Position numbers and translations under genes: made by a program. A model generated the notes under the pieces. It saw only the letters and a list, made by a program, of their open reading frames with translations. It made no database searches and had not been told where the DNA came from. Source: Diaphorobacter limosus (GTDB taxonomy: Bacteria; Pseudomonadota; Gammaproteobacteria; Burkholderiales; Burkholderiaceae_C). Taken from it: a stretch of DNA of 64,000 nucleotides. Positions 37,751 to 46,580 of the stretch are shown piece after piece. Location of the stretch: positions 652,501-716,500 of the forward strand of contig NZ_CP136921.1 of the NCBI RefSeq assembly GCF_033100095.1, given 5' to 3'. The number at the start of each line of letters is the position of its first letter. Within the stretch, counting starts at the first letter, position 1.

Positions 37751-38683
37751 CTACGCGCCAGCCTTGGCGCGCCACAGGCCAGTCACCAGGCCGGTGGACA
37801 GCATGGTGCCGCAGACGATCACCACGCCGCAGCCCAGCATCCACGGCGTGACCGTCTCGCCCAGGAAGAGCGCGCCGTACAGCACCGCGAACACCGGCGC
37901 CAGAAAGGTCACGGCCAGGGCCCGGCTGGGCCCGGCGTGGTTGATGATGCGAAAGTACAAAATGAAGGCAATGCCCGTGCACAGCACCGCCAGCCCGGCG
38001 ACGGCGGCCCAGGCGCGCAGGCCGGGTGTCTGCGCCGGCCAGGCCCACCACATGGGCAGGGCCAGGCCCAGGGCCGCGCCCAGCTGGCTGCCGGTGGCAG
38101 TGGCCAGCGGCGGAATGCCCTGCAGGTAGCGCCGCGCAAAGCTGGCCGCCACGGCGTAGCAGGTGGAGGCCAGCAGGCAGGCGCCAATCGCCCAGCCCGC
38201 CTGGCCGCTCTTGAGCCCCACGCCCGCAGGCGCGCGCCAGGCCAGCAGGGCCACGCCCACCAAGCCCAGCGCCAGGCCCAGCCAGCGCAGGCGGTTAATG
38301 CGGTCGCCCAGCCAGAGCCAGGCCACCAGGGCGCCAAACAGCGGCACGGCGGCGTTGAGGATGGAGGCCAGGCCGGTGGCGATGTGCATCACGGCCCAGG
38401 CAAACAGCGCGAATGGAATCGCCGAGTTGATCAGCCCGCACAGCAGCACCGGCCGCCAGTGGCGCCGCAGCTGCGGCCATTCGCCCCGGTGCAGCAATAT
38501 GGGCCACAGGAACAGCGTGGCCAGCAGCACGCGCAGCCCGGCCGTGGGCAGCGCCCCGAACTCGGCCGCGCCCAGGCGCATGAACAGGAACGAGGCGCCC
38601 CACAGGCTGGCCAACAGAATGAATTCGCCCAGCCAGGCGTGGTGTGGCACGGCCGCGCCGGCGGACAGGGGTGTGCTGCTCAT
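37751..38683 (-). CDS. EamA/DMT-family transporter
   Basis: Inner-membrane protein of 310 residues with ten predicted hydrophobic helices in two EamA repeats (first from [20 protein letters not shown], second from [20 protein letters not shown]). Drug/metabolite transporter superfamily; substrate not predictable. The ATG overlaps the ogt stop by four bases (ATGA), so the two genes form an operon with ogt first. Confidence 0.87.
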   Translation of the reverse strand: MSSTPLSAGAAVPHHAWLGEFILLASLWGASFLFMRLGAAEFGALPTAGLRVLLATLFLWPILLHRGEWPQLRRHWRPVLLCGLINSAIPFALFAWAVMHIATGLASILNAAVPLFGALVAWLWLGDRINRLRWLGLALGLVGVALLAWRAPAGVGLKSGQAGWAIGACLLASTCYAVAASFARRYLQGIPPLATATGSQLGAALGLALPMWWAWPAQTPGLRAWAAVAGLAVLCTGIAFILYFRIINHAGPSRALAVTFLAPVFAVLYGALFLGETVTPWMLGCGVVIVCGTMLSTGLVTGLWRAKAGA

Positions 38684-39225
38684 GCGAAGGCGGGCAGGGG
38701 TTGCGATGGGAAGATGCTGGGCGGCGCCCCTTCCAGCCGCAGCAGCGCCTGCTTGCGCGCCAGGCCGCCGGCATAGCCGGTCAGCGCACCGCCCGCGCCC
38801 AGCACGCGGTGGCAGGGCACGACGATGCTGATCGGGTTGCGCCCCACGGCCGCGCCCACGGCGCGCACGGCGGTCGGGCTGCCCAGGGCCCGCGCCAGTG
38901 CGCCGTAGCTGGTCGTGGCGCCGCTTGGAATGGCCAGCAGCGCGCGCCACACGGCCTGCTGGAACGGCGTGCCGCCGGACAGATCCAGCGGCAGGTCGAA
39001 CGCCTGGCGCGTGCCGGCCAGGTATTGCGCGAGTTGCCGGGCCGCCGCGCGCAGCACGGGGTGGGTGTCGTCGCCGGACCAGGCGCCGGGCCCATCGAGT
39101 TGCGCGGGCAGGTGGCGCTGGCCGTCAAACCACAGGCCGACCAGGCCGCGCGTGCCGGCGGCCAGGCTCACCACACCCAGGTCGGTGCGGATACGGCTTT
39201 GTACGGTATCGGAGGGGAATTGCAT
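38680..39225 (-). CDS. ogt: Methylated-DNA--protein-cysteine methyltransferase
   Basis: Protein of 181 residues. Direct reversal of O6-methylguanine; the acceptor cysteine is in [20 protein letters not shown] (about 130-149). [20 protein letters not shown] is the helix-turn-helix entry. Good ribosome binding site GGAGGGG region is not obvious; ATG is strong by conservation. Next to an Ada-AlkA fusion gene on the same strand, forming a small alkylation-repair group. Confidence 0.92.
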   Translation of the reverse strand: MQFPSDTVQSRIRTDLGVVSLAAGTRGLVGLWFDGQRHLPAQLDGPGAWSGDDTHPVLRAAARQLAQYLAGTRQAFDLPLDLSGGTPFQQAVWRALLAIPSGATTSYGALARALGSPTAVRAVGAAVGRNPISIVVPCHRVLGAGGALTGYAGGLARKQALLRLEGAPPSIFPSQPLPAFA

Positions 39226-39244
39226 GATGAACCTCGATTAGAAG

Positions 39245-39303
39245 CGAAAAAGACCGATGGCGCTTGTGGGACATGCGCAAACAGCTATTTATTTGATAGC
39301 TAC
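39245..39303 (-). repeat. Hairpin repeat family A, between adaA-alkA and ogt
   Basis: Minus strand: ATAGCTGTTTGCGCATGTCC then ACAAGCGCCATCGGTC and a TTTTTCG border. It begins at the stop codon of the Ada-AlkA gene, and the last residues of that protein (WSSLV) may derive from the insertion. Confidence 0.7.
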
Positions 39304-40808
39304 TACACCAGACTGCTCCAGGCGCGTATCACGCCATAGCCGCGCCAGGGGCGCCAGGCCTGGGCGGCATCGACGGCCGCGCGCGCCGGCTGGGCCTGGT
39401 CCCGCACGCCCAGGGCCTTGTGCAGCGCCACGTCGCCGGCCGGAAAGGCGTCGGGCCAGCGCAGGGCGCGCAGGGCGATGTACTGGGCCGTCCAGTCGCC
39501 GATGCCGGGCAGCTGGCGCAGGGCGGCCAGGGTGGCTTCCACATCGGCGCTGGCCGACAGATCGAGCTGGCCGCCATCGACGGCACGCGCCAGCGCCACG
39601 ATGGCGGCCTGGCGCTGGCGCACGATGCCCAGTTGGCCGAGTGCATCGCCATCGGCCGCAGCCAATACGGCGGGCGTGGGAAACAGCCTGTCGAGCCCCG
39701 GCCAGGGTGTGTCAACGGGCGCGCCAAACTGCCGCACCAGGCGCTCGGCCAGGGTGCGTGCCGCAGCCACCGTGATCTGCTGGCCCAGCACCGCGCGTAC
39801 CGCCAGCTCGAAGCCGTCCAGCGTGCCCGGCACGCGCAGGCCGTCGCCGCTGGGGAAGAAGGGGTGCAGCACGGCGTTGATGGCCGCCGGGTCGGCGTCC
39901 AGGTCGAGCAGGGCGCGCACGCGGGCAATCACCTGGGGCAGCGCGGGCAGCAGGCCGTCGCTCACGCGCAGCAGCAGCTGGGGGCGGGTGTCGTCAAAGC
40001 GGGCCTCCAGCCAGCCCGTATGCACGCCGGCGCCGCCCGCCAGCCGCAGCGTGCGGCGCAGGGTGCTGCCCTCGACCTCCTCCAGGCCGTGAATGCGCCG
40101 CGCCGCAAAAAAGTCGAGCAGCGCCGCCACGTCCAGCGGCGGCCGGTAGCCCAGGTGCACGGGGTGGCCGCCGTTTTGCTGCGCCGTGCCCTCGCGCCGC
40201 AGCTGGGTGGGGTTGAGGCCGTAGTGCGCGCCAAACGCCGCATTGAAGCGCCGCAGGCTGGCAAAGCCGCTGGCCAGCGCCACCTGGGTCACGGGCAACG
40301 GCGTGTCGGTCAGCAGCTGCTTGGCCGTCAGCAGCCGCCGCGTCTGCAGGTATTGCAGCGGCGAGATGCCTAAAGCGGCCTCGAAGATGCGGCGCAGGTG
40401 CCGGTCGCTGATGCCTAAGCGCGCCGCCAGCCGTGCCACCAGGGCGCCGCCCTCGGGTTCGGCCCAGGCCTCGGGCGCATCCAGCAGCCGCAGCGCCTGG
40501 CGCAGCAGGATGGCGCCCGCGTCCTGCAGCGTCCAGGGCGCGGACTGCGGCGCCAGCTCGGGCCGGCAGCGCAGGCAGGGGCGAAAACCGGCGCTCTCGG
40601 CCTGGGCGGCCAGGGCGAAGAAGCGGCAGTTCTCGCGCCGCGGCGTGCGCACGGCGCAGACCGGGCGGCAGTAGATGCCGGTGGAGGTCACGCCGGTGAA
40701 GAAGCGCCCGTCAAAGCGCGCGTCGCGGGCCTTCAGGGCCAGGTAGCGGGCCTCGTCCTCGTCGGCAGCGGCGGCCGGCGGGGCAGGGGAGTGCGGGGCG
40801 GTGGACAT
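39303..40808 (-). CDS. Ada regulator / AlkA DNA-3-methyladenine glycosylase fusion
   Basis: Protein of 501 residues in three parts. Residues about 20-95: Ada zinc domain with the methyl-accepting and zinc cysteines (GIYCRPVCAVRTP, ENCRFF, GFRPCLRCRPE). Residues about 105-205: AraC helix-turn-helix (LAARLGISDRHLRRIFEAAL, SGFASLRRFNAAFGAHYGLN). Residues about 215-500: AlkA N-terminal and HhH-GPD glycosylase domain (AVLGQQITVAAARTLAERLV, LRQLPGIGDWTAQYIALRAL and the catalytic aspartate in PAGDVALHKAL). It both senses alkylation and removes 3-methyladenine. No Ogt domain; that activity is in the neighbouring ogt gene. Confidence 0.92.
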   Translation of the reverse strand: MSTAPHSPAPPAAAADEDEARYLALKARDARFDGRFFTGVTSTGIYCRPVCAVRTPRRENCRFFALAAQAESAGFRPCLRCRPELAPQSAPWTLQDAGAILLRQALRLLDAPEAWAEPEGGALVARLAARLGISDRHLRRIFEAALGISPLQYLQTRRLLTAKQLLTDTPLPVTQVALASGFASLRRFNAAFGAHYGLNPTQLRREGTAQQNGGHPVHLGYRPPLDVAALLDFFAARRIHGLEEVEGSTLRRTLRLAGGAGVHTGWLEARFDDTRPQLLLRVSDGLLPALPQVIARVRALLDLDADPAAINAVLHPFFPSGDGLRVPGTLDGFELAVRAVLGQQITVAAARTLAERLVRQFGAPVDTPWPGLDRLFPTPAVLAAADGDALGQLGIVRQRQAAIVALARAVDGGQLDLSASADVEATLAALRQLPGIGDWTAQYIALRALRWPDAFPAGDVALHKALGVRDQAQPARAAVDAAQAWRPWRGYGVIRAWSSLV

Positions 40809-40929
40809 GGGGCCATGATAGGCCGCACCGAGGCGCGCACTCGCCGTTTTCGGACATGCGCCTGGGGCGCTGTCTAGCCGGGACGGGCACCTACAATCCA
40901 GGCTTTGTTCACTTTCGACAGGTCACTCC

Positions 40930-42318
40930 GTGCAACTCTCCCCCGCCATCTTCAAGGCCTACGACATCCGCGGCATCGTGCCCGCCAGCCTCGATGAGGA
41001 AGTGGCCCGCGCCCTGGGCCGGGCCTTTGGCACGGCGGCATTGCAGCAGGGCGAGCGCGTCGTGGCCGTGGGGCGCGATGGGCGGCTGTCGGGGCCGGCG
41101 CTCTCGGGTGCCTTGATCCAGGGCCTGGTGGATGTGGGCATCGAGGTCATCGACGTGGGCCTGTGCACCACGCCCATGCTGTACTTTGCCGCCAGCACGC
41201 TGTGCGCGAGCGGCATCCAGGTCACGGGCAGCCACAACCCCAAGGACTACAACGGCTTCAAGATGGTGCTGGCCGGCCGCGCCATCCATGGCGAGGAGAT
41301 CCAGCAGCTGCGCCGCAGCATGGAGGCCGCGAGCTGGCAGCCGCAGGACGGCGGCAGCGTGCGCCAGGCAGACGTACTGCCAGCCTACACAGAGCGCATC
41401 GTGGGCGACGTGAAGCTGGCGCGGCCCATGAAGATCGTGGTCGACAGCGGCAACGGCATCGCCGGCGCCTCGGCGCCGGGCATCTTCCGCGCCCTGGGCT
41501 GCGAGGTGGTGGAGCTGTTCTCCGAGGTGGATGGCAACTTTCCCAACCACCACCCCGACCCGAGCAAGCCCGAAAACCTGCGCGACGTGATCGCCGCCCT
41601 GCAAGCCACCGACGCCGAGCTGGGCCTGGCCTTTGACGGCGACGGCGACCGCCTCGGCATCGTCACCAAGGACGGCCAGAACATCTTCCCCGATCGCCAG
41701 ATGATGCTGTTCGCCCAGGACGTGCTCTCGCGCGTGCCCGGCGCGCCGATTCTGTTCGACGTGAAATGCACCCAACGCCTGGCGCCAGCCATTAGTGCGG
41801 CGGGCGGCGAGCCCGTCATGTACAAGACCGGCCACTCGCTGATCAAGGCGCGCATGAAGGAGCTGGCCGCCCCACTGGGCGGCGAGATGAGCGGCCACAT
41901 CTTCTTCAAGGAGCGTTGGTACGGCTTTGACGACGGCACCTACGCCGGCTGCCGCCTGCTGGAGATCCTGAGCCGCAGCGCCGACCCCAGCAGCGTGCTC
42001 AACGCCTTGCCCACCAGCCACAGCACGCCCGAGCTGAACGTGGCCTGCGCCGAGGGCGAGCCGCACCGCCTGACCGCCGAGCTGCAGGCCCTGGCGACAG
42101 GCACCTTTGCCGCGCCCGCCGCCATCAGCACCATAGACGGCCTGCGCGTGGACTGGCCCGACGGCTTTGGCCTGATCCGCGCCAGCAACACCACGCCGGT
42201 GCTGGTGCTGCGCTTTGAGGGCCACACCGATGCGGCGCTCCAGCGCATCGAGGGCGAGATGCTGGCGCTCTTGGCGCGCGTCAAGCCTGGCGCCCAGGTC
42301 GGCGGCGCGGCCCACTGA
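40930..42318 (+). CDS. Phosphomannomutase/phosphoglucomutase
   Basis: Protein of 462 residues of the alpha-D-phosphohexomutase family (AlgC/ManB type). Interconverts 6- and 1-phospho sugars for exopolysaccharide and LPS synthesis. Phosphoserine loop GIQVTGSHNPKDYNGFKMVL (about 95-114), metal loop LAFDGDGDRLGIVTKDG (about 235-251), sugar loop GGEMSGHIFFKE and phosphate-binding RASNTTPVLVLRFE. GTG start. 26 bases before waaA, so likely one transcription unit for envelope sugars. Confidence 0.9.
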   Translation: MQLSPAIFKAYDIRGIVPASLDEEVARALGRAFGTAALQQGERVVAVGRDGRLSGPALSGALIQGLVDVGIEVIDVGLCTTPMLYFAASTLCASGIQVTGSHNPKDYNGFKMVLAGRAIHGEEIQQLRRSMEAASWQPQDGGSVRQADVLPAYTERIVGDVKLARPMKIVVDSGNGIAGASAPGIFRALGCEVVELFSEVDGNFPNHHPDPSKPENLRDVIAALQATDAELGLAFDGDGDRLGIVTKDGQNIFPDRQMMLFAQDVLSRVPGAPILFDVKCTQRLAPAISAAGGEPVMYKTGHSLIKARMKELAAPLGGEMSGHIFFKERWYGFDDGTYAGCRLLEILSRSADPSSVLNALPTSHSTPELNVACAEGEPHRLTAELQALATGTFAAPAAISTIDGLRVDWPDGFGLIRASNTTPVLVLRFEGHTDAALQRIEGEMLALLARVKPGAQVGGAAH

Positions 42319-42344
42319 GCCCGGCGCCACCCACTGCGGCGCCC

Positions 42345-43667
42345 ATGCAGACCATCGCCCTGTGGCTGTACAGCCTGGCCCTGTGGCTGGCCCAGCCGCT
42401 GCTCAGACGCAAGCTGCGCCGGCGCGCCGTGAACGAGCCCGGCTACGCCGTCGCCGTGCCCGAGCGCTTTGGCCGCTACGCGCAGCCGGTGGCGGCGCCG
42501 GCGCCGGGCGGGCCGCTGGTGTGGATCCACGCCGTGTCTCTGGGCGAGACGCGCGCCGCCGCCATCCTGCTCAAAGAGTTGCGCATAGAGCTGCCCGGCA
42601 TGCGCCTGCTGCTGACGCACGGCACGGCCACGGGTCGGGCCGAGGGCGAAAAACTGCTGCAGCCCGGCGACCTGCAGGTCTGGCAGCCCTGGGATACGCG
42701 CGGTGCCGTGCGGCGCTTTCTGCGCCAGTTCCGCCCGGCCATCGGCATCCTGATGGAGACGGAGATCTGGCCCAACCTGGTGGCCGGCTGCCGGCGCGAG
42801 CGGGTGCCGCTGGTGCTGGCGAATGCGCGCCTGAATGAAAAATCACGCGCCGGCGCGCAGCGCCTGGCCTGGCTGTCGCGCCCGGCCTATGCCGCGCTGT
42901 CGGCGGTCTGGGCCCAGACCGAGGAGGACGCGGCGCGCCTGCGCAGCGTGGGCGCGCCCGTTACCGGGGTATTCGGCAACCTCAAATTTGATGTTGAGCC
43001 CTCGGCCACGCAGCTGGCGCAGGGACGCGGCTGGCGCCAGGCCAGTCTGCACCCCGTGGTGCTGCTGGCCAGCTCGCGCGAGGGCGAGGAGGCGATGTGG
43101 CTGGATGTTTTAAAGCAAAAACAGGCTCTAGCGCCCACAGGACAAGCGCCAACAGCTATAAATAACGAAGCATCATCACCCGTCCAGTGGCTGGTCGTAC
43201 CCCGCCACCCCCAGCGCTTTGATGAGGTACAGCAACTGCTGGAGGCCGCCGGCCTGCGCGTGTCGCGGCGCAGCCAATGGAGCGAGGCGCCACAGAACGC
43301 CGATGTCTGGCTGGGCGACTCGCTGGGCGAGATGGCGCTGTACTACGGCATGGCCCATGTGGCGCTGCTGGGCGGCAGCTTTGCGCCGCTGGGCGGGCAG
43401 AACCTGATCGAGGCGGCAGCCTGCGGCTGCCCCGTGGTCATGGGCCCGCACACCTTCAACTTTGCCCAGGCGGCCGATCTGGCCATGGCCGCCGGCGCCG
43501 CCCAGCGCGTGAGCGACATGGCCGCCGGCATTGCCGCCGCCTGCGCCCTGGCCGCGGATGGCCCGCGCCAGGCACAGCTGGCCCAGCGCTGCCAGAGCTT
43601 TACCCAGACCCACCGTGGCGCCGCCCAGGCCACGGCTCGGGCGGTGGTGCGGCTGCTGGCGGCGTGA
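42345..43667 (+). CDS. waaA: 3-deoxy-D-manno-octulosonic acid transferase WaaA (KdtA)
   Basis: Protein of 440 residues. Transfers Kdo from CMP-Kdo to lipid IVA at the inner membrane. One N-terminal hydrophobic helix (IALWLYSLALWLAQPLL). Signatures: GPLVWIHAVSLGETRAA (about 51-67), GILMETEIWPNLVAGCRRE (about 129-147) and the GT-B C-terminal HVALLGGSFAPLGGQNLIEA with PVVMGPHTFNF. Between the two Rossmann halves, KQKQALAPTGQAPTAINNE is encoded by an in-frame hairpin repeat and lengthens an inter-domain loop by about 20 residues. Confidence 0.93.
   Translation: MQTIALWLYSLALWLAQPLLRRKLRRRAVNEPGYAVAVPERFGRYAQPVAAPAPGGPLVWIHAVSLGETRAAAILLKELRIELPGMRLLLTHGTATGRAEGEKLLQPGDLQVWQPWDTRGAVRRFLRQFRPAIGILMETEIWPNLVAGCRRERVPLVLANARLNEKSRAGAQRLAWLSRPAYAALSAVWAQTEEDAARLRSVGAPVTGVFGNLKFDVEPSATQLAQGRGWRQASLHPVVLLASSREGEEAMWLDVLKQKQALAPTGQAPTAINNEASSPVQWLVVPRHPQRFDEVQQLLEAAGLRVSRRSQWSEAPQNADVWLGDSLGEMALYYGMAHVALLGGSFAPLGGQNLIEAAACGCPVVMGPHTFNFAQAADLAMAAGAAQRVSDMAAGIAAACALAADGPRQAQLAQRCQSFTQTHRGAAQATARAVVRLLAA
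43105..43171 (-). repeat. Hairpin repeat family A, copy inside waaA
   Basis: Plus strand: AAAAACAGGCTCTAGCGCCC then GGACAAGCGCCAACAGCTAT and AAATAACG; this is the family in inverse orientation. AT-rich inside a GC-rich gene; 67 bases, frame maintained. Confidence 0.75.
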
Positions 43668-43807
43668 GCCTGTTGCCCTGCCGGCCGCGTCGGTGCAGTC
43701 CGCAGCATTGCATACCATCGTCACAGTTACATTCAAGCAACAATTTCCACATACGGACACGTACGTATTTACGGGTTATCCCTAGACCGTAGAAAATCGC
43801 AACCATC

Positions 43808-46513
43808 ATGATGGAAAAGCACTACCTCACTTCCCTGTTCACCCCCGGCTCGGTCATCGTGCTGGCTGGTGACCCCGACGCCCCGGAGTCACAAACTCCC
43901 CAGGCGCGCGCATTGCTCGACGGGCTGAAGGCGCAGAAATTCACCGGCACGTTACAGTTTTTTGACATCAACACCAGTGGCACCCTGGCCGATCTGGCGC
44001 AGATTCGCGCCGACCTGGCCATCATCGTCCAGCCCAACAAGGACTTGCCGGCGGCGCTGGAGATCGCCGGCCGCATGAACTGCCGCGCTGCCCTGGTGCT
44101 GTCCAATGGCGTGGACGCCGAGCTGGCAGGGCAGCTGCACAAGATTGCCCGGCGCGAGGGCATGCACCTGCTGGGCCCCAACTCGCTGGGCATACAGCGC
44201 CCATCGCTGCAGCTCAACGCCAGCGCCGCGGGACCGCTGGCGCAGGAGGGATCTCTGGCACTGGTGTGTCAGTCGGGCGCGCTCACCTCGTCCATCCTGG
44301 ACTGGGCCAGCAACAACGGCGTGGGCTTTTCCAGCGTGATCTCTCTGGGCCCGTACACCGACATGGGCCTGAGCGAGGCGCTGGACTTTCTGGCCAACGA
44401 CGCGCGCACGCAAAGCATCGTGGTCTACATGGAAGGCATACAGGACGCACGCCGCTTTGTGAGCGCCATGCGCTCGGCTTCGCATGCCAAGCCGGTGGTG
44501 GTGCTGAAAGCCGGGCGCAAGCCGGCGGGCAACAAGGCCGCGCAGACGCACAGCGGTGCCATCGTCGGCAGCGACGATGTCTTTGACGCCGTGCTGCGCC
44601 GCGCCGGCGCGGTGCGCGTGCGCTCCTTCGTGGCGCTGTTTTCGGCCGCCAAATGCCTGGCATCGCGCTACCGGCCCGTGGGCAAGCGCCTGGCCATCGT
44701 CACCAACGGCGGCGGCCCCGGCGTGCTGGCCGCCGACTGGGAGAACGAAATCGGCCTCGACCTGGGCCTGCTCTCGCCAGAATCCAGCGCCAGCCTGGCG
44801 CCGCAGCTGCCGGCCCTGGCCTCGCTCGGCGGGCTCATCGACCTGTCCGAGGACGCCACGCCCCAGCATTACGCCCGGGCGCTGCAGACCGCGTTCTCGG
44901 ATCGGCAGATCGACGGCGTGTTAGCCATCTTCTCGCCCAAACCCGGCGCCGACGCCGAGGGCGCGGCCCAGGCCCTGGCCGACGCCAAGCGGCTGGCACC
45001 CAAGCCGCTGCTCAGCTGCTGGATGGGCGACGCCACCGTGGTGCCGGCGCGCAAGATTCTGCGCAGCGCGCAAATCCCCACCTTCCGCACGCCCGAGGCG
45101 GCCGTGGGCGCCTTTGGCAACATCGCCTCGTTCTACCAAAACCAGCAGCTGCTGCAGCAAACGCCTCCGTCACTGACCACGCTGGCCAAGCCCGACATCG
45201 ATGGCGCGCGCCTGGTCATCGAAAGCGTGCTGGCCGAGCGCCGCAACGTGCTCACCGAGATGGAGTCCAAGACGCTGCTGGCCGCCTTCCACATCCCGGT
45301 CACCAAGACGCTGCTGGCACGCAATGCCCACGAGGCCATGATGATCGCCACGCAACTGGGCTTCCCGGTGGCGCTGAAGATCCACTCGCGCGACATCGCG
45401 CACAAATCCGACGTGGGCGGCGTGGTACTCAACCTGCAAAGCGGCGCCGCCGTGCGCGACGCCTACAACGACATGGTGCAGCGGGTGGCGCGCCTGCAGC
45501 CCGATGCGCGCATCGATGGCGTCACCGTGCAGCAAATGGCGCGTGCGCGCCGTGGGCGCGAGATCTGCATCGGCCTGGTGAGCGACGACCCGTTTGGCCC
45601 GGTAATCACCTTTGGCGCAGGCGGCACCATGATCGAGCTCATCAACGACCGCGCCATGGAGCTGCCGCCGTTGAACCAGTTTCTGGCGCGCAGCCTGATC
45701 GGCCGTGCACGCGTGGCCGAAACCCTGGGCGAATGGCGTGTTGCCTCCGCCGTGGACATGCAGGCGCTGGAGCAGGTGCTGCTGCGCGTCTCAGAAATGG
45801 TCTGCGCGCTGCCCCAACTGCGCGAGATGGACATCAACCCGCTGATCGTGGACGAGCAGGGCGCCGTGGCCGTGGATGCGCGCATCGCCCTGCATGAATC
45901 GGCCCACGCCAGCGGTCGCCCCGAAAGCGCCGGCGCCGGCCATTACAACCACCTGTCGATACACCCCTACCCGGCGCGCTACGAGCAAATCTGGCCGCTG
46001 CGCGGCGGTGGCGAATGCCTGGTGCGCCCGATCCGCCCGGACGACGCGCAAATGGTGCAGCGCCTGGTCAAGGAGCTGTCGCCCGAGAGCCGCTACTTCC
46101 GCTTTGTCTCGCAGATCGCCGAGCTGCCGCCGTCCATGCTGTCGCGCTTCACCCTGATCGACTACGACCGCGAAATGGCCCTGGTGGCCGTGCAGCGCGA
46201 ACGCATCGTGGACGAAGAGGGCGAGGTCAGCCACAAGGATCGCATCGTCGGCGTGTCACGCTATGTCACCAACCCGGATCACAGCAGCTGTGAGTTTGCC
46301 CTGCTGGTGGCCGACGACTTCGCCGGCAAGGGTCTGGGCTCGCGCCTGATGCACAGCATCATGGAAGTCGCCCGCGACCGCGGCCTGGCCGAGATCCAGG
46401 GCCTGGTGCTGGCCAACAACCCCACCATGCTCAAACTCATGCGCAGACTGGGCTTCGAGGTGCGGGCCTTTGAGGAGGATCCGGAATTCAAGCTGGTGGT
46501 GCACCAGCTGTAA
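43808..46513 (+). CDS. Pat-type protein lysine acetyltransferase: ADP-forming acyl-CoA synthetase-like/GNAT fusion
   Basis: Protein of 901 residues. CoA-binding domain at the N-terminus (LFTPGSVIVLAGD), succinyl-CoA-ligase-like centre (ALVCQSGALTSSILDWASNN, QTHSGAIVGSDDVFDAVLRR), ATP-grasp at about 480-680 (ALKIHSRDIAHKSDVGGVVL, EICIGLVSDDPFGPVITFGA), and a GNAT domain at about 735-895 (CLVRPIRPDDAQMVQRLVKE, ADDFAGKGLGSRLMHSIMEV). Same order as Pat/YfiQ, which acetylates and inactivates acyl-CoA synthetases. PrpE in this window is a plausible target. Two adjacent ATG codons; the first is used. The upstream region carries an ACGTACGT palindrome. Confidence 0.88.
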   Translation: MMEKHYLTSLFTPGSVIVLAGDPDAPESQTPQARALLDGLKAQKFTGTLQFFDINTSGTLADLAQIRADLAIIVQPNKDLPAALEIAGRMNCRAALVLSNGVDAELAGQLHKIARREGMHLLGPNSLGIQRPSLQLNASAAGPLAQEGSLALVCQSGALTSSILDWASNNGVGFSSVISLGPYTDMGLSEALDFLANDARTQSIVVYMEGIQDARRFVSAMRSASHAKPVVVLKAGRKPAGNKAAQTHSGAIVGSDDVFDAVLRRAGAVRVRSFVALFSAAKCLASRYRPVGKRLAIVTNGGGPGVLAADWENEIGLDLGLLSPESSASLAPQLPALASLGGLIDLSEDATPQHYARALQTAFSDRQIDGVLAIFSPKPGADAEGAAQALADAKRLAPKPLLSCWMGDATVVPARKILRSAQIPTFRTPEAAVGAFGNIASFYQNQQLLQQTPPSLTTLAKPDIDGARLVIESVLAERRNVLTEMESKTLLAAFHIPVTKTLLARNAHEAMMIATQLGFPVALKIHSRDIAHKSDVGGVVLNLQSGAAVRDAYNDMVQRVARLQPDARIDGVTVQQMARARRGREICIGLVSDDPFGPVITFGAGGTMIELINDRAMELPPLNQFLARSLIGRARVAETLGEWRVASAVDMQALEQVLLRVSEMVCALPQLREMDINPLIVDEQGAVAVDARIALHESAHASGRPESAGAGHYNHLSIHPYPARYEQIWPLRGGGECLVRPIRPDDAQMVQRLVKELSPESRYFRFVSQIAELPPSMLSRFTLIDYDREMALVAVQRERIVDEEGEVSHKDRIVGVSRYVTNPDHSSCEFALLVADDFAGKGLGSRLMHSIMEVARDRGLAEIQGLVLANNPTMLKLMRRLGFEVRAFEEDPEFKLVVHQL

Positions 46514-46519
46514 GTCCTC

Positions 46520-46580
46520 GGTTGCTTTTGAAAATATAGCACTTTGCGCTTGTCTGGTAAGCGCAGAGTGCTGAAAACTA
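46520..46580. terminator. Family A hairpin between convergent pat-like gene and tolC
   Basis: 14-bp stem AGCACTTTGCGCTT / AAGCGCAGAGTGCT (46539-46573, one G-U pair) with a 7-base loop GTCTGGT. It is the only sequence between two convergent stops, so it probably terminates both transcripts, although the following T tract is weak. Clear member of the hairpin repeat family. Confidence 0.7.
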
